From Synergistaceae bacterium (GTDB lineage Bacteria > Synergistota > Synergistia > Synergistales > Aminobacteriaceae), in assembly GCA_017447325.1 (NCBI GenBank), contig JAFSNU010000068.1:1-21411 (forward strand): a DNA stretch of 21,411 nt, in the 5' to 3' direction. The notes under the pieces were generated by a model that worked only from the letters and a program-made list of their open reading frames with translations, ran no database searches and was not told where the DNA came from. Shown piece after piece: positions 15,049-21,411 of the stretch. The translations under genes and the position numbers were made by a program. How positions within the stretch are numbered: the stretch's first letter is position 1; each line of letters starts with the position of its first letter.

Positions 15049-16108
15049 CAAATTTTTTAGCAATAGGCATTTAAATATTGCTCCGTATGATACGGCAGGC
15101 GAGCATTTAGAGCTTGAGAGATTTATTAAGCTTAACACCAACGAGTCGCCGTTTGCGCCATCGCCTAAAGCAATTAAATACGCGGCGCGTGCTGCTGAGA
15201 ATTTAAATTTGTATTCTGATCCCGACTGCACGGAGTTAATAGCTAAATTAGCTGAGACTTTGGGCGTGAAGCCTGAAAATATTTTATGCGGCAACGGCTC
15301 TGACGAGATTTTGAATTTTATATTCGCGGCCTTCTGCGATGATGAACGGGGCGCGGCGTTCCCTGACATAACTTACAGCTTTTATAAAGTTCTGGCAAAT
15401 TTTCATAATATAAATTACGCAACGCCCGAGCTTGATAAAGATTTTAAAATTAATTTGGATGACTATATTAATAATAGTAGAACTTCGTTTATAGTAAATC
15501 CGAACGCGCCGACGGGATTATTTATTAAGCTTGACGAGATCGAGCGGCTGTTAAAGTCTAATTTAAATAATATAGTTGTAATCGACGAGGCCTATATAGA
15601 CTTTGGAGCTGAGAGCGCGGTTAAGCTAATTAATAAATATGAAAATTTAATCGTTGTGCAGACTTTTTCGAAATCAAGGTCGCTTGCGGGAGGACGGCTC
15701 GGCTTCGCTGTCGCAAATAGTAATTTAATAAATGATTTAAGAGCCGTTAAAAATTCGCTCGCTCCGTATAATATAAACTCGATGACGCAGGCGGCGGCAA
15801 TCGGAGCGTTGGAGGACGAAAAATATTTTGAAGATAATATAAATTCGATAATTCAAGCCCGCGAGTTCACGGCTGAAAGTTTAAGGGCTTTAAATTTTAA
15901 AGTTTTAAACTCGCTGGGGAATTTTTTGTTTGCTGAGCATGAAAGAATTTCGGGCGTAAAATTATTTGAAGAGTTAAATCAACGCAAGATTTTAGTCCGT
16001 CATTTCAGCAAGCCTGAGCGAATTAATAATTTTATTAGAATTACTATAGGCAAGCTTGATGACATGAAAGCTTTGATTGAAAATATACGGGAGATTTTAA
16101 ATGCGTGA
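15038..16108 (+). CDS. hisC: Histidinol-phosphate aminotransferase
   Basis: A 356-residue PLP enzyme of fold type I (aminotransferase class I/II), normal for HisC. It converts imidazole-acetol phosphate and glutamate to histidinol phosphate. NPNAPTG (154-160), DEAYIDFG (183-190) and the PLP-lysine motif TFSKSRSLAGGRLGF with Lys212 are intact, as is the N-terminal LNTNESPFAPSP segment. A ribosome-binding site AGAGGAG lies inside the hisD 3' end before the ATG. It overlaps hisD by 11 and hisB by 8 bases, so the three genes are translated as a coupled set. Confidence 0.96.
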   Translation: MSFSKFFSNRHLNIAPYDTAGEHLELERFIKLNTNESPFAPSPKAIKYAARAAENLNLYSDPDCTELIAKLAETLGVKPENILCGNGSDEILNFIFAAFCDDERGAAFPDITYSFYKVLANFHNINYATPELDKDFKINLDDYINNSRTSFIVNPNAPTGLFIKLDEIERLLKSNLNNIVVIDEAYIDFGAESAVKLINKYENLIVVQTFSKSRSLAGGRLGFAVANSNLINDLRAVKNSLAPYNINSMTQAAAIGALEDEKYFEDNINSIIQAREFTAESLRALNFKVLNSLGNFLFAEHERISGVKLFEELNQRKILVRHFSKPERINNFIRITIGKLDDMKALIENIREILNA

Positions 16109-16691
16109 AGCTAATATTAACAGGAATACGGCTGAGACGGATATAAATTTAAAATTAAATCTTGACGGCCGGGGCGTGAGCGAGATTAAAATTAATGGCT
16201 GCGGATTTATGGAGCATATGCTGACGTTATTTGCGCATCACGGGCGTTTTGATTTGATTATAAATGCGTGCGGCGATGTTCACGTTGACCTGCATCATGT
16301 AACTGAAGATTTAGGAATTTGTTTAGGCCAGGCGTTTGATAAAGCTTTGGGCGAACGTCGCGGGATTGTGCGCTACGGAAGTTTTATTCTGCCCATGGAC
16401 GAGGCTTTAATTTTAACGGCGATAGATTTTTCAGGCCGCGCGAGTTTGAACTGGGACATAAATTTATTAACGCAAAAAGTTGGCGAGTTCGACACGGAAC
16501 TTGCAAAAGAGTTCTGGCTCGGCTTTGTTAGAAATGCTAATTGTGCGCTGCACTTTAAGCAGTTAGCCGGTGAGAACACGCATCATATTTTGGAGGGCGC
16601 GTTCAAGTCCGTTGCGCGGAGCTTAAAGCAGGCCGTTAGCATTGATAAAGATTTTGCGGACGAGATTGCGTCAACTAAAGGGATTATTTAA
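16101..16691 (+). CDS. hisB: Imidazoleglycerol-phosphate dehydratase
   Basis: A 196-residue monofunctional HisB of normal size, without the phosphatase domain found in E. coli. It dehydrates imidazole-glycerol phosphate to imidazole-acetol phosphate. The metal-binding histidines are in the repeated motifs GFMEHMLTLFAHHG (35-48), DLHHVTEDLG (63-72) and GENTHHILEGAFKS (157-170). It starts with RNTAETDI as expected. It overlaps hisC by 8 bases. A 138-base spacer with a folded palindromic element separates it from hisH, while the other genes of the cluster are tightly packed. Histidinol-phosphate phosphatase is not encoded in the window. Confidence 0.97.
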   Translation: MREANINRNTAETDINLKLNLDGRGVSEIKINGCGFMEHMLTLFAHHGRFDLIINACGDVHVDLHHVTEDLGICLGQAFDKALGERRGIVRYGSFILPMDEALILTAIDFSGRASLNWDINLLTQKVGEFDTELAKEFWLGFVRNANCALHFKQLAGENTHHILEGAFKSVARSLKQAVSIDKDFADEIASTKGII

Positions 16692-16699
16692 AATTTAAG

Positions 16700-16807
16700 C
16701 CTTGCCGCCTTTCTTGTCGCCCCTGTAAGGTTGAGAGAGTACGGGCATGTACTCTCGAGTATGTCACGCAGTGACAGAGGGGTGAAGCAGGATAGCTTCG
16801 GCTAAGG
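16700..16807 (+). repeat. Multi-stem palindromic element between hisB and hisH
   Basis: Outer stem CCTTGCCG (16700-16707) with CGGCTAAGG (16799-16807, one bulged A). Middle stem CCCCT (16720-16724) with AGGGG (16778-16782). Two perfect inner hairpins: GAGAGTAC/GTACTCTC (16735-16742, 16749-16756) and TGTCAC/GTGACA (16762-16767, 16771-16776). A further GAAGC/GCTTC hairpin (16784-16799) would compete for the base of the outer stem. The two halves are near reverse complements as a whole, the look of a dispersed palindromic repeat (REP or MITE type) that would also fold as RNA in the his transcript. No open frame of note. Confidence 0.75.
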
Positions 16808-16829
16808 TCGTTGTTTAGAGGAGTAAATC

Positions 16830-17435
16830 ATGATTGCGATAATTGATTACGGCGTAGGAAATTTATTTTCGCTTGAGAGTTCGTTTAACGCAATAGGCTA
16901 TGACGTTAAAGTGACGTCGAGCGTTGAAGATATAGTTAATGCTGACAAAATAATTTTGCCCGGCGTGGGAGCGTTCGGTGACGCTGCGCGTAAATTAAGA
17001 GCGTCAGGGCTTGCCGAGCCGTTATTGAACGAAGTTAAACACGGCAAAAATATTTTAGGAATTTGCTTAGGGATGCAGTTGTTATTTGATAAAAGTTTTG
17101 AGTACGGCGAGCACGAGGGCTTGGGCTTAATCCCGGGCGAGATCGTGCCGATTGAGAAAGTTAATCAAGACTTAAAGATTCCGCAGATCGGCTGGAACGC
17201 TTTAATATTTAAAAATCAAAGCAAGTTATTTAAATATATTAATAATCTTGACTGCGTTTATTTCGTGCATAGTTATTATGCGAAGTGCACTGATAAATAT
17301 ATAACGGCTGTAACTGAGTACGGCTCTGAGCTGACGGCGTCAGTTGAGCATGAAAATATTTTCGGCTGCCAGTTTCACCCTGAGAAGAGCGGCGCGGTGG
17401 GCTTGAATATTTTGCGTGCGTTCTGCGAGCTGTAA
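16830..17435 (+). CDS. hisH: Imidazole glycerol phosphate synthase, glutamine amidotransferase subunit
   Basis: A 201-residue class I glutaminase of normal length that hydrolyses glutamine and passes ammonia to HisF. The triad is Cys79 in GICLGMQLLF, His183 and Glu185 in QFHPEKSG. The oxyanion-region motif PGVGAFG (44-50) and the N-terminal IIDYGVGNLFS are intact. GAGGAG lies 6 bases before the ATG. It is the first gene after the palindromic element and is followed by hisA and hisF, its partner. Confidence 0.97.
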   Translation: MIAIIDYGVGNLFSLESSFNAIGYDVKVTSSVEDIVNADKIILPGVGAFGDAARKLRASGLAEPLLNEVKHGKNILGICLGMQLLFDKSFEYGEHEGLGLIPGEIVPIEKVNQDLKIPQIGWNALIFKNQSKLFKYINNLDCVYFVHSYYAKCTDKYITAVTEYGSELTASVEHENIFGCQFHPEKSGAVGLNILRAFCEL

Positions 17436-17493
17436 TAAATTATAAATCGGCTTAATTTATATTAAGCGCATTATGAGGTCAACGAGGTATGAG

Positions 17494-18252
17494 ATGAAAG
17501 GAAAACTTAACACAATAACGGATCCAGGGTTCGCGGCCCTGCTTCCTGCAATAGATTTGTTTAATGCAAAGGCCGTGAGACTGCTTCAGGGCGATTATAA
17601 CAAGATGACTGTTTATAACGAAGATGCTTTAAATCAAGCTTTGAAGTTTAAAGCTGACGGAGCGCAATGGCTGCATTTAGTTGATTTAGAGGGCGCTAAG
17701 TCCGGGACAACGCCGAATTTTGAAATTATAAAGAAAATCAAGCATGAAAGTAATTTAATGTGCGAGGTCGGCGGCGGCGTTCGCGATATTAATATAGTAG
17801 AAAAATATTTGAGCGCGGGAATAGATCGCGTTATATTAGGCACGGCTGCTGTGACTGACGAGAATTTTGTTATTGAGGCCGTAAAGAATTTTGGTGCTGA
17901 TAAAATAGCCGTTGGAGTTGATGTTAAAGATAATTTAGTTGCTGTGAAGGGCTGGACTGAGCAAGTTAATATAAAATTTCACGAGTTTTTAATTAAGATG
18001 CGTGATTTGGGCGTTAAGACTTTTATATGTACTGATATTTCACGCGACGGAGCGTTAAAGGGCGCGAATTTAGAATTTTATAAAAATATTTTGGATTTAA
18101 ATTTAGATATAAATTTAATCGCGTCGGGCGGAGTGAGCAGCCTTGACGACGTAAAGGCTTTAGCGAGCTTAAATATTTACGGAATTATAATAGGCAAGGC
18201 TCTTTACACGGGAGCTATAGATTTAAAGCAAGCTATAGAGGCTGTGAAATAA
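17494..18252 (+). CDS. hisA: ProFAR isomerase (phosphoribosylformimino-AICAR-P isomerase)
   Basis: A half-barrel-repeat TIM barrel that isomerises ProFAR to PRFAR. From the ATG at 17494 the protein is 252 residues. Catalytic aspartates are Asp21 in LLPAIDLF and Asp181 in CTDISRDG. Phosphate-binding loops are VGGGVRD and ASGGVSS. The family usually begins one or two residues before LPAIDL. Here about 16 extra residues precede it, and no standard start codon is nearer. GAGG sits 6 bases before this ATG; an ATG at 17473 in the same frame has no ribosome-binding site and would add 7 more. It ends 1 base before hisF. Identity is certain, the start is less so. Confidence 0.94.
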   Translation: MKGKLNTITDPGFAALLPAIDLFNAKAVRLLQGDYNKMTVYNEDALNQALKFKADGAQWLHLVDLEGAKSGTTPNFEIIKKIKHESNLMCEVGGGVRDINIVEKYLSAGIDRVILGTAAVTDENFVIEAVKNFGADKIAVGVDVKDNLVAVKGWTEQVNIKFHEFLIKMRDLGVKTFICTDISRDGALKGANLEFYKNILDLNLDINLIASGGVSSLDDVKALASLNIYGIIIGKALYTGAIDLKQAIEAVK

Positions 18253-18253
18253 C

Positions 18254-19021
18254 ATGATAACTAAACGAATAATCCCGTGCTTAGACGTTAAAGACGGGCG
18301 CGTAGTAAAGGGCGTAAACTTTAAGGGCTTGAGTGACGTTTCAAGTCCTGTAGAGCTCGCGAAATTTTACAGCGACAACGGCGCGGACGAATTAGTGTTT
18401 TATGATATAACGGCGTCGTCGGACGGGCGTAAATTGTTCACGGATATTCTGCGCGAGACTGCACGCAACGTGTTCATACCCCTAACTGTCGGCGGCGGAA
18501 TCTCGAGCGTGAAAGATTTTGAAAGAGTATTAAACTGCGGAGCTGATAAAGTCAGTGTGAACACAGGAGCTATTGCTAATCCGAATTTAATAGCAGAAGC
18601 GGCGAATTTGTACGGAGATCAGTGCGTTGTATTATCTGTTGATATTAAGCGCGTTAATAATAATTTTCACGTCTTTGCGCGGGGCGGGCGCGACGACACA
18701 GGCATTGAAGCTATAGGCTGGGTTAAGAAGTGCGTTGATTTAGGCGCGGGTGAGGTAGTAGTGAACTCGATAGACACCGACGGAGTTAAACGCGGCTTTG
18801 ATTTAGAGTTATTAGCTAAAATTTGTGACGCTGTGAACGTGCCTGTTATAGCCTCGGGCGGAGCCGGCTGCATTGAGGACTTTATAAAATTATTTAAGAC
18901 TTTGCCGAAGGTTGACGCCGGACTTGCCGCATCTATCTTTCATTTCGGCGAAGTTAAGATTAGCGATTTAAAATTAAAAATGCGCGGGGCTGATATTCCG
19001 GTGAGATTATTAATAAATTGA
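18254..19021 (+). CDS. hisF: Imidazole glycerol phosphate synthase, cyclase subunit
   Basis: A 255-residue TIM barrel of normal length that uses ammonia from HisH to make imidazole-glycerol phosphate and AICAR from PRFAR. Catalytic Asp11 (IIPCLDV) and Asp130 (LSVDIKR) are in their canonical positions. Phosphate loops TVGGGISS (78-85) and IASGGAG are intact. It begins 1 base after the hisA stop and has no separate strong ribosome-binding site, so it depends on coupling. It is the last his gene of the cluster; a 99-base AT-rich spacer leads to aroC. Confidence 0.97.
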   Translation: MITKRIIPCLDVKDGRVVKGVNFKGLSDVSSPVELAKFYSDNGADELVFYDITASSDGRKLFTDILRETARNVFIPLTVGGGISSVKDFERVLNCGADKVSVNTGAIANPNLIAEAANLYGDQCVVLSVDIKRVNNNFHVFARGGRDDTGIEAIGWVKKCVDLGAGEVVVNSIDTDGVKRGFDLELLAKICDAVNVPVIASGGAGCIEDFIKLFKTLPKVDAGLAASIFHFGEVKISDLKLKMRGADIPVRLLIN

Positions 19022-19120
19022 CGCGTCTATAAATTCATGATATTTTGATTTTTATTTTATATATAAAAGTTAAATTTAAAGTTTGCGCAGCTAAATTTTT
19101 ATTCAGGAGATGAATTATTA

Positions 19121-20206
19121 ATGGCCTCGAGCTTCGGCGATAAAATTAAATTTATTATATTCGGCCAGTCTCACGGCGAGGCAATTGGCGTTGTGATAGA
19201 CGGTCTGCCTGCGGGCGAGGTTATAGATTTAGATGAGCTTGATAAATTTTTGGACAGGCGGCGCACCGGCAAGAACGCTTTGTCAACTCAGCGCAAAGAG
19301 GCGGACAAGCCTGTATTTTTGTCCGGTGTTCGTGAAATTAATAATAATTTAGAGACTTGCGGGTCGCCTTTATGTGCAATTATTAAGAATTTAAATGCTA
19401 AATCGCAGGATTATGCAGAATTATTAGACAAGCCGAGGCCGGGGCACGCTGATTATACGGCTTATATTAAATGGAACGGCAAGGCTGACATGCGCGGCGG
19501 AGGACATTTCTCGGGGCGTTTGACTGCGCCGCTTTGCATAGCCGGAGGAATTGCCAAGCAGATTTTAGCGCGTAGAAATATTTTCGTCGTAGCACATTTG
19601 TTGGAGTGTGCGAAAGTCCGCGATAAAGATTTTAAAGATTTAGAATTAAATAATAATTTATTTGAGAATATAGCAGCTAAAGAATTTCCGGTTATAGACG
19701 ACTTGCAGGGCGAGAAAATGCAGCAGGAAATTTTAAAGGCGCGTGAAGAGGGCGACTCAGTCGGCGGGATTATCGAATGCGCTGTCATAAATCTTCCGGC
19801 GGGGCTGGGCGAGCCTATGTTTGACGGGATAGAGAGCAAGCTCGCAAAAGTGTTGTTCGGAGTTCCGGCGGTGAAAGGCGTTGAATTTGGAATTGGCTTT
19901 GACGCGGCGAGGCTCAAAGGCAGCGAGAACAACGACGAGTTTAGAATAATTAATAATAAAGTCATGACGCAGAGCAATAATTCCGGCGGAATATTAGGCG
20001 GGATTACAAACGGAATGCCGGTGATATTTAGAGCAGCGATAAAGCCCACGCCGTCTATATCAAAGCCGCAAAATACTATAAGCTTGTCTAAACTTGAGAA
20101 TTCTGAATTAGTAATAAAAGGCCGCCATGATCCCTGCATTGCGCACAGAGCTGTGCCTGTTATAGAGGCTGCGGCGGCTTGCGTGATTTTGGACTTGATA
20201 ATATAA
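19121..20206 (+). CDS. aroC: Chorismate synthase
   Basis: A 361-residue FMN-dependent enzyme of normal length that converts EPSP to chorismate, the last common step to aromatic amino acids. DRRRTGKNALSTQRKEADK (45-63), PRPGHADYT (105-113), MRGGGHFSGRLTAP (124-137), EEGDSVGG and GRHDPCIAHRAVPV are family motifs, with the conserved histidines His18 and His129 present. The first signature reads GQSHG where GESHG, GDSHG or GTSHG is commoner. AGGAG is 11 bases before the ATG. It probably shares a transcript with the his genes, though a separate promoter in the 99-base gap cannot be excluded. Its last codons are repeated downstream as a decayed copy. Confidence 0.96.
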   Translation: MASSFGDKIKFIIFGQSHGEAIGVVIDGLPAGEVIDLDELDKFLDRRRTGKNALSTQRKEADKPVFLSGVREINNNLETCGSPLCAIIKNLNAKSQDYAELLDKPRPGHADYTAYIKWNGKADMRGGGHFSGRLTAPLCIAGGIAKQILARRNIFVVAHLLECAKVRDKDFKDLELNNNLFENIAAKEFPVIDDLQGEKMQQEILKAREEGDSVGGIIECAVINLPAGLGEPMFDGIESKLAKVLFGVPAVKGVEFGIGFDAARLKGSENNDEFRIINNKVMTQSNNSGGILGGITNGMPVIFRAAIKPTPSISKPQNTISLSKLENSELVIKGRHDPCIAHRAVPVIEAAAACVILDLII

Positions 20207-20289
20207 TTTAAAGCCTGCGGGGCTTTACCGTGCCGGTTAAACGCCTGTCCGGCTCGGATCGGCGGACTGCGTGATCTTGGACTTGATAA
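20173..20289 (+). repeat. Partial tandem duplication of the aroC 3' end
   Basis: Bases 20173-20201 (last codons of aroC) recur at 20261-20289 with three differences; the second copy would read ADCVILDLIN and stop, against AACVILDLII in AroC. Between them are two small hairpins: AAAGCC/GGCTTT (20210-20226), a possible weak terminator, and GCCGG/CCGGC (20232-20253). The downstream copy is a non-functional remnant. Confidence 0.8.
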
Positions 20290-20305
20290 ATTAAAATTTA
20301 AAATT

Positions 20306-20340
20306 AAAGCCGGCTTAAATTAAATTTAAACCGGCTTATT
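20306..20340. terminator. Bidirectional terminator between aroC and cstA
   Basis: AAGCCGG (20307-20313) and CCGGCTT (20331-20337) form a 7-bp stem with an AT-rich, partly self-complementary loop. It is followed by ATTTATTATT on the plus strand and by TAATTTTAAATTTT on the minus strand, serving both convergent genes. Confidence 0.75.
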
Positions 20341-20361
20341 TATTATTAAATTATTTAAGCT

Positions 20362-21411
20362 TTAAGCTTTATTCTTGCTCTGCTCGAAAGCAGCGGCTCT
20401 GAACGTGCCTATAAAGATGCAAGTGAACATCAACGCGACGACGATACCGATCAAGTATGAGAGCGTGACGCCGTTCATGCTGATGCCGCAGAACTCAACT
20501 CCGTCGGCAAATTTCACGGCGAAGTTGAAGCACTCGGGCGCGTAGCATAAATAAGTAATGCTTACGGCTGACATGAACGCCGCAGGTATTGCCGCGATAA
20601 AGCCTCTCCATGCTCCGACCTCACGCGCGAGATACACTGCGCCGGCCCATAAGGCAATCATGGCGAGCGTCTGGTTCGACCATGAGAAATAACGCCACAC
20701 AACGCCGTAATTTATAAACGAAATTGCATAGCCGACCGCTAATAACGGCAGAGCTAAAGCAAGACGCGGCATGAAAGGCTTCTGGTCAATCTTGAACCAG
20801 TCCGCGAGGGTTAAACGCGCCGATCTAAAAGCAGTGTCGCCGGACGTGATCGGACATGCAACAACGCCTAACAACGCTAAAATTCCGCCGGCTGTGCCTA
20901 ATAATCCAACTGAGATTTCATAGACTGAAGTTGAGTTGCCGCCGCCGACTGCTAATAAATTCGCAGTTGAGAATCCGCCGTCGGTCGCATTATAAAATGC
21001 TATACCGGCTGATGCCCAGATTAACGCGATAATTCCCTCAGCGACCATTGCGCCGTAGAACACAAAGCGACCCTGACGCTCTGAAGTCAAGCATCTCGCC
21101 ATCATAGGCGACTGCGTTGCATGGAAGCCAGAGATAGCTCCGCAGGCGACTGTTATAAACATTAAAGGCCAGATGGGCGTTGTCGCGCCTTTGGGGTGCA
21201 TGTTGTAGAAGCCCTCCCAGAGCTCGATCATCGGGCGCGTGCCGTTTAAGTGGTGCATGACAGTTGCGCCGCCGATGCCTAACGCCATTATGATTAAGCA
21301 CAGGCCAAATAACGGGTAAATCTTGCCGATAAGTTTATCGATTGGAAGTAACGTCGCTAAGAAGTAGTAAATTAAAATTACGACCGTGAGAACTTTCGTC
21401 CAGTCAGCGAC
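20362..21411 (-). CDS. cstA: Carbon starvation protein CstA family transporter (5' partial)
   Basis: The C-terminal 349 residues of a CstA/BtsT-type membrane protein; the frame stays open to the right edge, so the start lies outside (the ATG at 21286-21288 is internal). The family motif SGFHATQSPMMARC follows a segment with WEGFYNMHPKG, and the region GVVACPITSGDTAFRSARL is highly characteristic. FSWSNQTLAMIALWAG in the next membrane segment is also conserved. The tail ends shortly after the last membrane segment, as in the shorter CstA group. Family members take up peptides or pyruvate during carbon limitation. The precise substrate here is unknown. Confidence 0.93.
   Translation of the reverse strand, partial: VADWTKVLTVVILIYYFLATLLPIDKLIGKIYPLFGLCLIIMALGIGGATVMHHLNGTRPMIELWEGFYNMHPKGATTPIWPLMFITVACGAISGFHATQSPMMARCLTSERQGRFVFYGAMVAEGIIALIWASAGIAFYNATDGGFSTANLLAVGGGNSTSVYEISVGLLGTAGGILALLGVVACPITSGDTAFRSARLTLADWFKIDQKPFMPRLALALPLLAVGYAISFINYGVVWRYFSWSNQTLAMIALWAGAVYLAREVGAWRGFIAAIPAAFMSAVSITYLCYAPECFNFAVKFADGVEFCGISMNGVTLSYLIGIVVALMFTCIFIGTFRAAAFEQSKNKA

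Noticed and set aside
16700..16807. tRNA or other known structural RNA between hisB and hisH
   Set aside because: No T-loop or CCA-like 3' end, no anticodon arm; the stems fit a palindromic repeat better.
19462..20139. Long open frame of 225 codons on the minus strand inside aroC
   Set aside because: It is fully antisense to a well-conserved gene, its translation has no recognisable domain, and codon composition explains the lack of stops.

Overview
The window is a mostly metabolic stretch of a bacterial chromosome with AT-rich spacers (runs of aaattt and ttaatt) and GC-richer codons inside genes. Both solute-binding proteins have ordinary signal peptides without a convincing lipobox, which suggests a diderm cell. 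The gene set fits an anaerobe that lives on amino acids and peptides: an amino-acid ABC transporter, a Na+/alanine-type symporter, a TRAP transporter next to an iron-sulfur serine dehydratase, B12 uptake and CstA. My best guess is a gut-type Synergistota member. This is an inference from gene content and composition, not from a marker gene.

Layout. 1-1299 (+): the 3' end of an amino-acid ABC transporter gene in which a permease, an ATPase and an unusual C-terminal domain are fused. 1375-2805 (-): AgcS-family symporter, facing it across a bidirectional terminator. 2931-6284 (-): cobalamin riboswitch followed by btuF, btuC and btuD. 6356-8850: a small accessory patch with a DUF262/GmrSD-like restriction protein (-) and, divergently, a BrnT toxin with a probable atypical antitoxin (+). 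8842-13609 (-): TRAP genes dctP, dctQ and dctM, then serine dehydratase beta and alpha subunits; the spacer between dctM and sdaAB carries a partial tandem duplication and two copies of a hairpin covering the ribosome-binding site. 13756-19021 (+): hisD, hisC, hisB, a strongly folded palindromic element, hisH, hisA and hisF. 19121-20206 (+): aroC, followed by a decayed copy of its own 3' end. 20362-21411 (-): the C-terminal part of cstA, running off the window.

How it works together. The riboswitch should shut off btuFCD when cobalamin is plentiful. TRAP uptake and serine deamination to pyruvate may be one unit, with an attenuator after the binding-protein gene. The his cluster has six of the pathway genes; hisG, hisI and hisE are not here. 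The least ordinary items are the RsbW-like tail on the ABC ATPase, the duplicated hairpin leader of sdaAB, the palindrome before hisH, and the toxin-antitoxin pair whose antitoxin lacks the usual DNA-binding domain. I found no tRNA, rRNA, CRISPR array or insertion sequence.
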